From Brachionus rotundiformis (Eukaryota > Rotifera > Eurotatoria > Ploima > Brachionidae): a stretch of 64,000 nt of DNA. The notes below the pieces were generated by a model that saw only the letters and a program-made list of their open reading frames with translations, was not told the origin of the DNA and did not search any database. The position numbers were made by a program, and so were the translations under genes. Of the stretch, positions 9,903-23,041 are shown piece by piece (position 1 is the stretch's first letter; each line of letters begins with the position of its first letter). The DNA lies in the NCBI GenBank assembly GCA_016802295.1, contig JAESIW010000138.1:4615486-4679485 (forward strand). Direction: 5' to 3'.

Positions 9903-12900
9903 CTAGTTTAATTTAATATCATCATCATCATTATCGTGAAATGATACATTATTTGTGGACTTAATAAATTGGGCGCTTATTTTCGGAATTTCAATTATTC
10001 TATTAAAATCGTTTAGATTAAAATTTTGGCATTTTATACGCAGATAAATAAAGTAAAATAAGATCCATGTTTTGTATGGACAAAGAATTACTGAAATAAA
10101 GGAATATGATAAATACAATTCGTATAAATTCAGCAATATAAAAAAAACTATGAAAATAAAAGTAAAATTTTGAATTAAAGATCGAAAAATTTTTGGTTTG
10201 GGTGGGTTATCTTCATGGAATGTTAAATTAACAAATCGTGTTTCAATAACGCTTGACAAATCAAGTAATGTTAAAAATTGAAAAAAAATCATCTTAAAAG
10301 ATAAAATTTTTTGAAAAACTATAAAATTTATTTTTTGGTCTTACATGCAATGTTCCAGTTATGTATTGGGCATCGGCTGATAAGAAAATACCTTTAACTA
10401 TGATTCCCCACGAGAAGCAAATTCCCCAGTGATCGTCGAGGATTTCTCCGACAAACCAAGGACCTTATTGGAAATTTTAATGGTAATAAGAATATTTAAA
10501 CTTGGAAAACTGAGGTTTGATTTCATCATATTTTATATAAATATGAGAAAAAAGTAATGTTTTTTTATGTATATAATATAATTTATGAATTTTATAAAAA
10601 TTTTCATTATTAAAGGAGGAGTGCTCAATTTATGTGTTTTAAAAATAAACCTGTGTGCTTAAAAGTTATTTTAAAAAAGCATATAAAACTAAAATCTAAA
10701 AGATAAAAAACCTCTGCTAAAATTTTATAAAAAATTACCAAAAAATGCATAAATTGTCATTGAAATTAAACTCCAATAAACATAATCTATCGATGTAAGG
10801 AGAACAAATCTGCGAAGGTACTTTAATAAAATTGTTCTTGCTGGTTCACATGTGACGAACCGACCTAAGAAAAAATAATTTTTTATTTTATCATTAGACA
10901 CAAAAATAGTGATTCATTTTTCAAAACTATTTCAATTTCCCAATTATCTTATTTATCTTAGTAATGAAACCGACTTGAATTCAGGTGTTCTTTATTGACT
11001 TAATATTCAACAATCTCCATAACAGTAAACAGGACTCTTAATAATCTTTTAACATTAAACTCTTTTTTATTAATTTTTAAATAAAAAAATAGTTCATTTA
11101 AACTATTACAAATATCCTGTAAATATAATGCTTTTTCAAATCAACTTTTTTAATTTTTTTAATTCAGAAACCTTGTTGGTTTACATTAATAATTATATTC
11201 TTTTAAGATTAAATTGTAATCATTCAATTTACATTAATAATTATATTCTTTTAAGATTAAGTTGTAATCATTCAATTAATGATACTTTAATAATATAATT
11301 TTAGACCATTTTTAATAAATAATTTTTGAAAATTAAATGTATTTGTATAAATAGAATACTCTAGAAGAATTTATATTAAAGATTTTAAGTCGAGTTGCTA
11401 ATCTCTAGAACATTTTTGGATCCTGTTTACCAGCAATATATTTATTTTAAAACAAAAATAATTACCTGTAAATCTTTTCCTATTATATCTAAAAAATATT
11501 AAACCAAGCAATATCCCACAAGTTGATAGGTAAAATACACTCCTGGTCTTAATAAAAAGTAACAATTTTAAAAAATGTAATAATTATTGCTTACAAAGTA
11601 TAATTGATCAACCGATAATATAAAATTACTCAAAATACCAAATGGCTTCACTGAATTATCTAAAGCAAACTTTTGGCTTACTATTTCAATATTACTTTGG
11701 TCATCTTGAACGATTATTTTAATTTTGTGAACGCCGGATGAATATTCGGAAGGATTCCACTCTAATGTGTACAAAAATTGTGAATTATCAGCCCTCACAG
11801 CTTGTCCTTTTGGTAAATTATTTATAAATACCTTTGCACTAGATATCGGGTACTGTGAAAATATCAAAAATCGAATGTGTGTGGAATAACGAGATCGGTA
11901 AAATGGTTCGCGGTTAGTCTTAAACTGAAAGTCTTTAGGATTCGTTATTAAAACAAATATTGAATTTTGGTTCAAATCTTTGCTTATTTTAAAATCCCGA
12001 AAAGAAAAAATTCCCGAATCAAAAGCCATTATGCGAAACATTCTATTATCTTTCCAATCACCAAGTTCTAATTCGAGTAGACCATTTGAATGGCGAGTAT
12101 ACATAGATGGAAGAAGGCCGCCCAACGTGTGCAAATGACCACACAAATAAGCAGCTCCATTATTGAATAAATTGAGCAAGCTAGATGATGAATAAATAGT
12201 TGATGTTGGAAAATGACCAAACCAAATTGTGCCATTTGAATCAAGACTGGTTTCTGAGAGTTTTTTTATATTTTCCAAGTCGTCCTAAATAATCTTTTAT
12301 AAGAGAATCAAATTTTCTATTTGTTTACTTCTTCTAGTCTTCCAAAAAAATTGTAAGGTCGACGCGGACCTGGCTCAATGCATCCATCGATTCCAATAAA
12401 AGAATATTTGTCTCCATTTGGCAGCTTAAGGTCATATTTAAATGATTTGTGACTATTTTTTGTAATACCATATTTTAAATAGAAGTTTGCTTCACCATCG
12501 TGTTTTTTATGAACATCAAAATTGTCTAAATAACAATTTAAATAAAGAAATTTAAAATTAGAATAAAATTTTACCATGATTTCCTCTAACATCTAACCAT
12601 TTAGTAGATTTTAAAACACCATTTTCATTTAATATTTTATGATAAGTCTTCCATTCTTGTTCATTTTGTCCCGAACCTATCATATTTCTATCTTTGGCAT
12701 CGGTTAGATCTCCTAGAAAAAAAACATTAACACAGAACTCGTTTAGAGTTAAGTTTTACCTGAAGCTAAGACAACCTTAGGTTTAATTAAACTAAGAATG
12801 TTTTTAACAAAATATTCCAATTGTTCAATTCTTGATTGATCATGGAAAATGGAAATGTGCAAATCTGTTATCTGTTAGGTAAAAAGTGATAATTTTACAA

Positions 12901-13107
12901 TTTTTAACTAAATATTAATTTTACTTGAACAAACCACATCAAATGGGTGTCCGAATCACCCAAGGAATTTTTGAACAAATCTTCATTTTGATTTTCACTA
13001 AGATTAATTGAATTGGTGATTAATTCGTTTGTTGCTGTTTTATAGACAATGATTAATAATAAAGATAGGCCAAATAGGACACAAATTTTTTTCAATCTAC
13101 AAATCAT
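9903..13107 (-). CDS. TMEM62: Transmembrane protein 62, metallophosphoesterase-like
   Basis: Nine exons on the minus strand: 12925-13107, 12760-12871, 12575-12712, 12329-12525, 11595-12284, 11466-11547, 10739-10864, 10345-10463 and 9903-10292. They sum to 2037 nt, or 678 residues. An N-terminal hydrophobic anchor (FGLSLLLIIVY) precedes a calcineurin-like phosphoesterase domain with the metal motifs D-L-H (TDLHIS), GD (GDLTDAKD), GNHD, and GHLHTLGG. The segments PGPRRPYNFFG, ELELGDWKDNRMFRI and WNPSEYSSGVHKIKIIVQD are diagnostic of TMEM62. The last four exons carry several membrane-spanning segments. The biochemical substrate is unknown for the family. The 601-nt intron 10865-11465 contains a tandem 48-bp duplication. 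It lies 165 bases upstream of BROX, on the same strand. Confidence 0.95.
11181..11276. repeat. two-copy 48-bp tandem duplication in a TMEM62 intron
   Basis: The unit 11181-11228 is repeated head to tail at 11229-11276 with a single A/G difference. It lies in the 601-nt intron of TMEM62. There is no sign that it is functional. It looks like a recent replication-slippage or unequal-exchange duplication. Confidence 0.9.
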
Positions 13108-14293
13108 TTATCTATGATTTAAACACTTTGATTATTTTATAAACCAAATTATATAATTATATAATCAAAATTTAGACTTAAATTATTTAAAAATAACATA
13201 ATTAATCTAATTATCATTTTATTTAAAACTCTTTGTAAAATTAAATCTGAATTTTAATTGAAATATCTTGATAAAAATGTTTTCAGATAATTTTTAAACA
13301 AAGATCAAAATAACTTTGATCTTAATTCCCAATTTGTTTCAGGTATTTATGATTTCTTTTATAGTTTAATATTAGTATTCGAAAAAACATAAAATTTTAT
13401 GAAGTTTCTAAATTAATATTGAAATAGGAAGCTTTTTATTCACGGAATACAAAAATTTCAACAAGTATTAAAAAACTTAAAATTTAATAACTGTAATTAG
13501 TTTAATAATTTGATATGTTAAGTATTTAATTTTACCTTTTATTAATACAAAATATAGGTTAATTAATGAAATTTATCAGAAAGGAAATTAAAAGGCTATA
13601 TTTTCAAATATTAAATTTAATAAGAGAACTTATAAATAATTTTGTTATTTATTTTTTTAAAAAATAAAAGTTTGTCAGTGATTAAAAGAATCAAAGGTAA
13701 ATTAATTATCTAAATCATATCCTAAATGAATATAATTTCCTAAGAGAGCTTTATCTTGATACAAATAGAACAATAAAAGAAATTTTGTTCGTAAGTTAAT
13801 ATATAAAAGTAAGCAGTCAGATTGGTCTGAATTTTTTAGATTAATTTATATTATTATCAGAATCGGAATCCAAAGTCCGACAAAAACAAGTAAAAATTTT
13901 TGTTTTAGATTAAAAATTTTATTTAATATTTAAATATCGATTTAAATGATTCGAGTTAAAAACTAGTTGATAAAATTTACATTTAGAGTAATACAATTTT
14001 TTTTAACTTTTTTTCAAATTAGATTTTAGAATATAAATAGTACTGTTCACAAAGATAAATGAGCTTATGGAAATTAAAATGTAATTATAAAAAAACTCTA
14101 AATGTTAAAACTAGTCAGATCTGAATAAAATGGGCCATCGAGGAAAAAAAATTCAATTTGACATAACTCTATCAGTTTAATTTAAGACCCTACTCAGTTA
14201 AAAATTCATATTCAATTAACATTCATAAAATTTAATCTAAGTCTATTTAACAAAGAGGTATAAATAATGGTCAAATTTGCAGTAATAAAATTC
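13108..14293. other. intergenic, no gene seen
   Basis: AT-rich spacer between the start of TMEM62 and the stop of calcineurin B. It should contain the TMEM62 promoter and the calcineurin B 3' UTR. I see no coding similarity, no long repeat and no structured RNA gene. Confidence 0.4.
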
Positions 14294-14971
14294 CTAAATT
14301 TGAATTGTCATCTTTTGGTGTATGTCAGTGCTCAATGAATCGCCGACCACTGCGCAAAATTCTTTTTAAATTTTGATTAACACTTTTTTAATTTAAGTCA
14401 ATAATGTTGTGTATACCTTCATAGTTAATTTTTCCATCACCATCTTTATCAGCGTTTATAATAGTTTTATCAACAATTTGCTGCAATTGAGTATCTTTGA
14501 GGTTATTGCCAACCATCATTTTCAATACGGCGAACAATTCACCATTGGATATGTAGCCGTCTTTGTCCATGTCATACACTTTGAATGCAACTTAAAAAAA
14601 AAGCTTAAAATTTTTCCTTTTCTTTTGGTCTTGACTCACATTTGAGCTTTGCTTCTTTGTCACCTTTTACACTAAACTGGGATATGCCCTCTATAAACTC
14701 CTTGAAATCAATCTCTCCGTTGCCGTCCTGGTCAAACAAATCTATTACTCGCTGTACCAGTGGATTCTGCTGCAGCTCGTGTATTTGCATGAACTCCTCT
14801 TTGCTTAGGGCACCTGAATTGTCAATGTCAAGTTTTTTGAATCTTTTGCCAAGCCGTTTTATTTCCTCGGATTCGACTAGAGCAAGAAAATTAGCACGAA
14901 ATCAGATCAAAAAGAAATAATGGTCACTTACAATTGGAACAGTCTAGCGGATACTGAAGATCATTGCCCAT
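14294..14971 (-). CDS. PPP3R1: Calcineurin subunit B (regulatory, EF-hand)
   Basis: Calcineurin B binds Ca2+ and activates the calcineurin A phosphatase. Four exons on the minus strand: 14932-14971, 14640-14876, 14417-14590 and 14294-14361, total 519 nt, 172 residues (human 170). The protein begins MGNDLQYPLD, so Gly2 is available for N-myristoylation as in the family. Four EF-hand loops are visible: DIDNSGALSKEE, DQDGNGEIDFKE, DMDKDGYISNGE and DADKDGDGKINYEE (the first D of the last is from NADKD). The linker KMMVGNNLKDTQLQQIVDK is almost invariant across animals. The last intron (14362-14416) interrupts the fourth EF-hand right after KINYE, and splicing gives YEEFCAVVG. Introns are 49-55 nt. 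Confidence 0.97.
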
Positions 14972-16406
14972 TTTTCTTTTAGATAAATTATTTATTTTCT
15001 AAAAAGGAATAAATTCTTCTAATTGCGAAAATTAATTTGGCGAAAATTATAGAAGCAAAATATTCTAGAACAATGGTACTGTAATGCAAAATGAAAATAA
15101 ATTTTAATAATTTCAAACGAAACTTAATTATTGAAATGAAAATCGGCTCACACAAGTAAATAAATTTTAGGTCTAAAATTAACATTAAAATAATAATTCA
15201 AAATAAATTATACAAATGATTTATTTAATAAGGCACTTAATATTTGATATTTTTGCTTTGGATATACTTCAAGGTACTTCTATTGAGTTAGAAGTTTACG
15301 TGAATTATATTAGCTAAATATTTTTCCAATTTTTCAACCAATATTAAACAAAAAATCAATTTATTATGTTTATTAATTCTTGATTACAAATTTACAAATG
15401 AATTTTTTATATTTAGATGTGCAACTATGCAAACCCTTAAACAAAAATGAAAAATAAAGTGCTTAAATTGAACTAAAACCAGCTTATTTAGACAAGCTTT
15501 ATTGTTTTTAAGATTTAAATTAAACATTTCAGTCTAAATTATAAAAATTTATCAAAACTCTTTTTATATTCTTTGAAACTTACAACAATTTAAATTCAAA
15601 GTCATTAGAAAAAAATTTAGAATTATTTAGCTTTTGAATTTTTAATTTTGCTAAAAAAACATAATTAATATTTTTTGAACAAGATTGATAAAAATTTACT
15701 TAACTTAACGATATAAGTAAACAAAAATTTTACATTCACTTCCAATCACGATTCTCTTAATTAAAATTCGTTTAAATATCGAAATAGTTTAATAAGAATA
15801 ATCATTTTTTTTTAAATCATAACCAAAAAACAATAAAACATTTTATTTAGACTCATTATAGAAGAAATTTTGAGCTGCATTAAAATTATAACCAAAAATC
15901 GATTATTATAAAAATATGAGTCAATGCATGTTATTATTTAAATCAATAAAATTCGGAAGACTTTTATTTTGTATATTTTTTTTAATAAAAATACCTTTAT
16001 ATTATAAAAATAGATTACTTTTCATTATTGAAAATAATTCTAATAATAATTCTTCCGAGTGAACCTGGGATTAAATTCTTCAAATAAGAAACTACCATGA
16101 AGAAAATAGTAATTCAAACAATTTTAAGATAATTATTTTATTTTTCTTTTAAAAAATAAATTTTAATAATAAATAAATACTAGATTATTGAACATTAAAA
16201 AAAAAAGGTGACGAAAATTATATCCAAAGCCTTCTTTTTACTCGACATAAAACAAATCAAAATTATGGAAATAAACAATATTATGGTTAAAATATAAAAA
16301 GCAGTTTTTAGGTCTTTCTTGTTGAATTTAAGTATTTCTAACAAACAGTTGAGTGACTTGACCACCAGGAAACGGAAATGGATAAAATTTAATTTCGAAA
16401 TTGCAC
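14972..16406. other. intergenic, no gene seen
   Basis: Very AT-rich spacer between calcineurin B and the proposed last exon of the TANGO1-like gene. Open frames here (for example 14988-15185 minus) are low-complexity and lack homology or splice support. Confidence 0.4.
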
Positions 16407-19400
16407 TTATACATTAAAATTTGAATTGACGTTTTCGTTCGTACACGAATCTTGATGATAGCCATTGCATGTTTCTGTTCCGTTTTGATTAAAAAAGCCC
16501 GAATTCGAGGAAAAGTCAAAATCGTTTATCATATTTTGGGTACTGTCGGGTGCATTATCCATATTATTCATTGAAAAATCTAAAAAAAAATCTTTAAAAT
16601 TTGCTCTTATAAATCATTCAATAGGCCCATTTAAATTATTAATATTTTTTGAAAGCCCTTGTAATCTCGATGACTTGATAATTAGTTAGAATAATAAAAT
16701 CTTTAATTTAAAAAATGTGATTTTTGATAGTTTTGACGATATTTTCTTTTAATAAATAAGAAAACAAAACAATTTGGACAAAAATGGTATAAAATTTGGT
16801 AAAATAGAATTTCTTAAATAAGAATAAAAAAAATTATTGGAAAACTTGTCATACTTAACTTATCAAATTCTAATTAGTCTTTTAAATATTAAATTATAAT
16901 TTTCAATCTGATTTTTTTGATATTTTTTAATTTATTAATACTGCTTAAGTTATCAAGTCAATTTAAAATATAAATTCTGAATTAGAAAAATGGAAAGTAC
17001 CATTGAGGGCTGTTGAAGCCAGAATATTACTATTATTTAGATCGCTTGGTGAAATCTGTTGACTTGAATTGGCACTATTGGCCATTTGTTGTTGCATAAA
17101 TTGTTGACTCTGGAGAAAACGCTGGAGAACATGCGGTGGTACCATGTTTGGAATTCTATTAAATTCTTGGTTTGGACTGGTCGAGCCGTGTCGCTGCTGC
17201 TCCAAATGCTGCATAAAAGCGGCAGCTTGGGCAGGATTAATGGGCGGGAACGGATACCTAAAAGGCTGTTGACGCATGAACGGCATGAAATTGGTTCCAT
17301 TCGGAGGCATGATTCCTCCGGGATTCGAGGAAGTTGAAGGCGGTCGTGGCGGCTCTTCTACCAAATTTTCTTGAGAAACCCCGGACTCAATGTCTCTCAG
17401 CCGTTCTTTCAAATTTTCCAATTCAACTTTTGTCTCTCTCAGCTCTTTGTCCAATTTTTTAGCATTGAGCCAATTTTCATGCGCTTGCTTTTCAAACGTT
17501 TGCCGCTCCATGTTGGACTGTTTCTCTACTCGGGCAAGATTGTTTTCAAGCTCCTGGATTCTCTCCTGCTTTACTCTCAATTGTTCCATATAATGACCAA
17601 CTTTGTCCGCATCAGTGGTCTTTTTTTTCAACTGCAAGTCCAACTCAGTGATCGCCTTCACATGCTGTTTGGTGTCTTTTTCTCTCAGCTCATTCAAAAT
17701 TTTAATCTGCATTTCATTTTCTTTAATTTGCTTTTCCAATTTTTTCAATTTGCCTTCCCATTCCGCCGATTCTTTCTCCCTCAATTCAATATCATTTTGC
17801 AATGCCTCAAGTTGAGCATTTTTTTCACCATTTTCAGCAACCAATGCGTCATATTTAGACTCTAGAAGCTTATACTCCATTTGCAATTGAGCCAAATTCA
17901 TTAATGAGTCTACATTTTGCTCTTCTTGGGTTTCTACCTGAACATAATCTTCTATGTCACTGCCTTTTGATGAGTTTTTAATGCTCAAACTATTTTTCAA
18001 AATTTCAACAGTGTTCAAGCTTTCGGCTAGCTCGGTGCTGAGCTTAACATTTTGTTCTCTAATAGCGCCATAGTCCACTAGTTGTTCCTGAAAGCAGACT
18101 ATTTCTTTTTCCTTACTTTCAATCAATTGAGTGAGCTCAACTATTTTTGTGTCCTTTTCAGCAATTTGTTCCGAAAAAACACCTTTCTGTTGCGTGAAAA
18201 CATCATTTAAGCTGTTCAATTCGGTCCTGAGTTGGTTGGTTTCCTTTAGAAGCTTTGTCTCATTGGATTTTAATTTGGACGATTCTTTTTCTGTCAAGTC
18301 CTGTTCACGGATTGATTTGGTCAATTTTTCGCTTAGCTCTTTAATTTTTGACTCTTTTTCGTTCATCAGCGCTTCACTAGCGTTTCTTTTTTGCTCGGAC
18401 TCTTCGATCAAAGAGGCATAGCTCTTGAGATCGAACTCAAGTTGTTTGATTCGATTTGTCTGCAAAATTAGTTGGTTGTTTAAAGTGGCGTTTAAGTTTA
18501 AGTTTTTGCCTTCAATTATTTTGATTGCCAAGAACAAAAAGCTGGATAGTGTGAGCAAACTTAATGCCACGAAGATTAGGGAAGCGTTCGGAATGCCAGC
18601 AAAGGATTCGTTTAGCAAAATAAGTTGAATGTCTTCGGGCAACAAGCTCACAATAGGAAGATACAATGGTTCGAAGTTTTCACTTAAAATTTGCTTAAAA
18701 TTGTGTAAATTGGCACAAACACGGTCATTTGTAGAATTAGTTTTTTCCAGTTGAGAGTCATTTGAGCTCGAATCGATCTCCTCTGGCATATTATTGATAT
18801 TTTGTTCCTTTAATTTTTTAATTTTGTGACCAAATTTTTTCGAAAAAGAATCCAAACCAGGTCTTGTCTCTTCTATGTTATTTTCATGGTCAGAATATTG
18901 AGCCAAAACTGTAGTTGATCCAAAATCCACCGGGCTTTCAGATTCATTTTCAGACAAAACTGCCTCAGTTGATGAAGATTGAATTGTATAATCTGAATCT
19001 TCGTTTTGAACCAATGTCTCCAATTTTTCTTCATCATCTTTGGTCGTAATTTCTAAATTTTCAGTGAAGGAATTTTCCAAGTCCTTTTGAATTAATGGCT
19101 CTTCACTCGCAGCGGCATTACTCTCATTTTCATCTTGGCTTTGGGTCGTTGAGATGTCTGAATTTTCATCTAAATCTTCATTTATTTCTTTACTGATTTG
19201 AATCGATTGCTCAGAATTTTCTGCCTTTTCTTCACTTATTGGTAATACTTGGCTTACCAACTCAATATTCAAATTTATATCTTTTTCAATTTTTACATCT
19301 TCTGAATCTTTATTTAATTCATCATTAGTGTCTAAATCAACTTTTTGTTCAATTGTTGAGTCCAATGGATCTTTATTTTTATCATCCTTACTTTCTAAAT

Positions 19401-20750
19401 CAACTTTTTCAAATTGTACAGCATCTTGTAGGATATTTTGATCTTTTTTTTTTTCAAAGTCGATATTTTTTTCCTCATTTGGACCATTTTTATCGGAATT
19501 TTCACTTTCCACTTTTTCTTCCAAGATTTTTTTATCCAAACTTTCGGGATCTTTTTCAAACATTTCACTTTCAATTTTATTTGCATCTGTCTCGGTAGCA
19601 TCTATTGAAGATAAATTATTGTCAACAGATTGGGAATCAACTTTTTCTTTTTCCGAGGCTAAATTTTCACCAACGACTTCCCTTAATTCAATATCGGAAT
19701 TTTTTGATGACAATTTTTTATTTATATCCAAAGAATCAACATCTATTCCATTTTGTAGTTCATTTTCTTGTTCTTCATTGTTCGATTTTGGTAATTCTTT
19801 ATCCTGTGGAAGACTGATTTGCTTTTCTTTACCATTTTCAGTTGATGAATTTGAATCTGAGGTACTTTCAGTTTTATTATCTGTTGTTACTGAACTATCA
19901 GTTTTTTTTGATTGAGATGATTCTGTATCCAGAATGGTCGAATTTAGCTGATCATTATCAATCTTGGAATTTTCACTTTTTGAAATAGATTCTTCATTTT
20001 TATTTTGTTTATTTAAATCAGCTTCAGTTTCTTTATCAAGCTCGCTCACATTTTTATCTGTAAGCAAAACCTTTGAGTCGGCTTTTTCGAATAAAACTTG
20101 ATTGTTGCCTAAAAAATAAAATGATCAGCTAAATTAAAACCAAATTGAAATTCATTATACTTAAAATTTATTTATTAAAATTTGCTAATTTTTAAAAATC
20201 AAAACCTTTAAATATTAATACCTTAAAACTGAAGTTATTCCTAGAAGCGTTTTTATTTTGATTCACCTGAAAAGCTTAAAGAAAAATTTGGTACAAAAGA
20301 GCAGGACAAATTTTTAAAAATTTCGTGACTTTTTCTAAGAGTTCAAAAAATGGTTCCAGAATGAATGCTCCAGATCTCTCAAAACAGCTCGAATTTTAAA
20401 CTTAATTTTAGATTAAAAAAATAAAAATTTTAATTAATAGATAAACATCTTTTTTTATTATTATAAAAATAATTTGGCAGATAAATAAGACAGAACTTAT
20501 TTGTCCCTTTCAACAAAATTTTTTTTAAGTTATTAAGTTTATAGAAGTATCTTTTTGAAAGCAATCATAATAAAAAATAATAAAGATTCAACTCACTATT
20601 TTGAACGCTTTCTAGTTCAATTGGATCTAAATTAGAGTTTGACTGGTTTATTTGATCACAAAAAACACACTCAATAAAAGCGAATATAACTAAAATTGAT
20701 ATTATTATTTTTTTCATTCTCAAAACATTCAAGTGTGGCGACGATTCCAA
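16407..20750 (-). CDS. TANGO1/cTAGE family ER exit-site cargo receptor (MIA3/MIA2-like)
   Basis: TANGO1-family proteins sit at ER exit sites and help load bulky cargo into COPII carriers. Exon 1 (20597-20750) encodes a signal peptide; the better start is 20717 (MKKIIISILVIFAFIECVFC), 33 bases inside the first ATG. Exon 2 (17001-20108, or on to a stop at 16963 if unspliced) encodes a long Glu/Asp/Ser/Lys-rich luminal region, then LPEDIQ just before a transmembrane helix (NASLIFVALSLLTLSSFLFL), long coiled coils ending in EKQAHENWLNAKKLDKEL, and a Pro/Gln-rich tail (EEPPRPPSTSSNPGG). The coiled-coil AHENWL segment is characteristic of MIA3 and MIA2/cTAGE5. A donor at 17000 and an acceptor at 16580 join, in phase, a final exon 16407-16579 (DFSMNNMDNAPDS...). 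That gives 1133 residues from the 20717 start, against 1088 without it. No SH3 domain is seen after the signal peptide, unlike classical TANGO1. Confidence 0.85.
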
Positions 20751-21898
20751 GTAATTGAGTAGCGGTCGGATTTGAGACTATTTAATTAACAAAACATCAA
20801 AAATATTTAGTCTAAATGAAAAATATGATGATGACGATTCATTTAAATATTTTAAAACAAAATTTATTAAAATATTTTTAAAGTATACAGAAATAATTGT
20901 TTATAGAAAATTTTAGAAAAATATTTGTATAATTATAATATTGAGTTGCCAAGCTGGCTTGTTTTGTTCCCTGAAAAATAATCTCGAACATAAATTATAT
21001 TTTATAACTGAAATGGTTTGAAAATCATTTTTAAAAAACTAAATTATGAATGCTTCAAATATTATAATAAATATGCGAATATACACTTTTTATTTTGTCT
21101 TATTTATCCCATTGGGTTCCGACCAAATGCTTGTAAAAAATTTTGATTGAGCCTGTCTAATGTCTATCTGTCCAAAAATTAGATATTTTGAAACCGATTC
21201 AGGACAAAAACCTGCCTTAATTAAATGCTTTATCTATGGACATTCTTAGCTTGAAATTAAAATTTTTGCCTATTATGAATAATAAAGAAACATTTTTCTT
21301 ATTATTCAAAATGAAATTGAAGCTAATTTAAATTGAATTATTTTTCGGTTGCGTGGAATTTTTCAATGTTTCGAGACTATCTTTTTAAAAAATTATGCAA
21401 TGTCTATTTTTTCGTTTTAACTTGAAAAATATTTAAATATTTTGATAAAATTTAAAAAAAATTAAATTAATCTTTTAAAAAATTCTTTTTAATTTTTTTA
21501 CAGTCTTGGAAAATTATTTTGACAGATTGTTACAAAAATTCTTTATTAGTTTTAGAGACAAATCAAATTATTTTTAAAAAATGAATCTAAATTCTCTTGA
21601 CCTGATAAAATCACAGTGTTAAATAGAGAGGATGCTTTTGGCAAAGTGATAGGAAATTTTTTTTATCTAAACACTTCAAATTAGAGAAAATTCAAAATTT
21701 TGAAATAAATAATTAATTGGCTTCAAGGCTAATTTCGAAAAATCATAATCTTATTATTGTATCAAGTATTTAGGATTTAATTGGCAAATGTTTGATTTAT
21801 TTTTACCCTTAGTTAAAATTTCAATCAAATTTAATAAATAAAAATATTTAATTATTTTATTCTAATTCCGTTTTCCTTTCTTTAGGCAACAAAAAAAA
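20751..21898. other. intergenic, no gene seen
   Basis: Spacer between the TANGO1-like start and the stop of the first SLC35G-like gene. It is AT-rich, with no recognisable coding exon. It must hold the TANGO1-like promoter. Confidence 0.4.
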
Positions 21899-23041
21899 CT
21901 AAAATTTAGTGACCAAACATTTTATGAAGCAGTTTTTTGACTTTGATAATTTTTGATCTAAAATTTTTAGACTAAGAACAAACAATATTGCGCTGACGAT
22001 TATAACTGCACCAATTATGCCCAAAATATCCACAGTTATATCCAAAAATAAATATTGCAAAATAAATGAAAAGAGTACTCCAAAGGTTTTTACCATAGCA
22101 ATTTTGGTAGCATCTTCATACTTCAGGGCATATTGAAGGATAACATTGCATGCTGTTCCGAACATTCCTCCGGCAACAGCGTATCCAAGATGTAAAAACA
22201 AAACATCTTGGTTCTTTTCAAAGTCAATATTTGAATTACCAGTCATTAGTAGAGTAATGGATAAGATTATGCTTGCTGGTAGACCTATCAAAGCTGGGTA
22301 AAGAGTGGCAACTGAAAAATGTGCATTCATTTGGCATAATTTTTTCACCGACACTTGTGTTATACTAAAACACAAAGAGCTACTGAGGACTATAGAAACA
22401 CCAATCAAAGTTTCCATAAAACTTCTATTAGAATGGTCAATTATTTCCGAGTGGGAATGATTTGTTTCGGTTAGGTTTACATGAAGAAGAGTTTCCATTT
22501 TTTCTTCTATATTGAACAAGAATGATGGCCGTACAATAAAAAAAACACCTGTGATAGTCAGGATTAGAGCCAATATGTGAGAGACTGTTAGCTTTTCGTT
22601 TAAGAAAAATCTTGACAAGATCGCAGTTATTATCACTGCAGAATTGCTTAGAGTCTCAATATCACCAATATCTAAATACTTTACCGAAAAAAAACCAAGA
22701 ATAATGGTAGCTGAGCCTGCAGCACCTCTCAAGAACAAGAGTTTTCGCTGTGGCTTGGGTCCAAATGTTGGTTGATTATAAACTTTTACAAATATAAACA
22801 TTACAATCAACTGAATGGTGTAAGCAAATGTAGAGTGATTGGACGCATCGAGTGATGAACCCATTTTGACAAAGATATTCATCAAGCAGACACAAAGTGC
22901 GTACAACAACCCGAGCAAATATCCAAGAACTGGTCTCAGACAGAATTGTTTATGCTTTTCCGCTTGGTCTAATTCGTTTTTGTCCTTCAGAGGAACAGAT
23001 TCGTACACTTTTGAATTTTCTGTGCGATATGTGGTTTCCAT
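21899..23041 (-). CDS. SLC35G-like EamA-family transporter, copy 1
   Basis: Intronless 380-residue frame with about ten hydrophobic helices in two EamA repeats, the drug/metabolite transporter fold. The first repeat includes FLRGAAGSATIILGFFSVKY, then LSNSAVIITAILSRFFLNEK and a RPSFLF motif. These match the SLC35G1-like pattern (…ITGV..IVRP.FLF). The N- and C-termini are hydrophilic and probably cytosolic. Substrate is unknown for most SLC35G proteins; human SLC35G1 has been linked to ER calcium handling and citrate transport. Codon use and composition match neighbours. It is the closer-to-TANGO1 member of a tandem pair; the other copy starts 2.4 kb away on the same strand. Confidence 0.85.
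   Translation of the reverse strand: METTYRTENSKVYESVPLKDKNELDQAEKHKQFCLRPVLGYLLGLLYALCVCLMNIFVKMGSSLDASNHSTFAYTIQLIVMFIFVKVYNQPTFGPKPQRKLLFLRGAAGSATIILGFFSVKYLDIGDIETLSNSAVIITAILSRFFLNEKLTVSHILALILTITGVFFIVRPSFLFNIEEKMETLLHVNLTETNHSHSEIIDHSNRSFMETLIGVSIVLSSSLCFSITQVSVKKLCQMNAHFSVATLYPALIGLPASIILSITLLMTGNSNIDFEKNQDVLFLHLGYAVAGGMFGTACNVILQYALKYEDATKIAMVKTFGVLFSFILQYLFLDITVDILGIIGAVIIVSAILFVLSLKILDQKLSKSKNCFIKCLVTKF

Noticed and set aside
9903..12592. Several separate minus-strand frames as individual genes
   Set aside because: Splice junctions and homology join them into one TMEM62 gene.
17037..19915. Many open frames on the plus strand and in other frames across the TANGO1-like exon
   Set aside because: They are shadows of a long biased coding exon and have no signal of their own.
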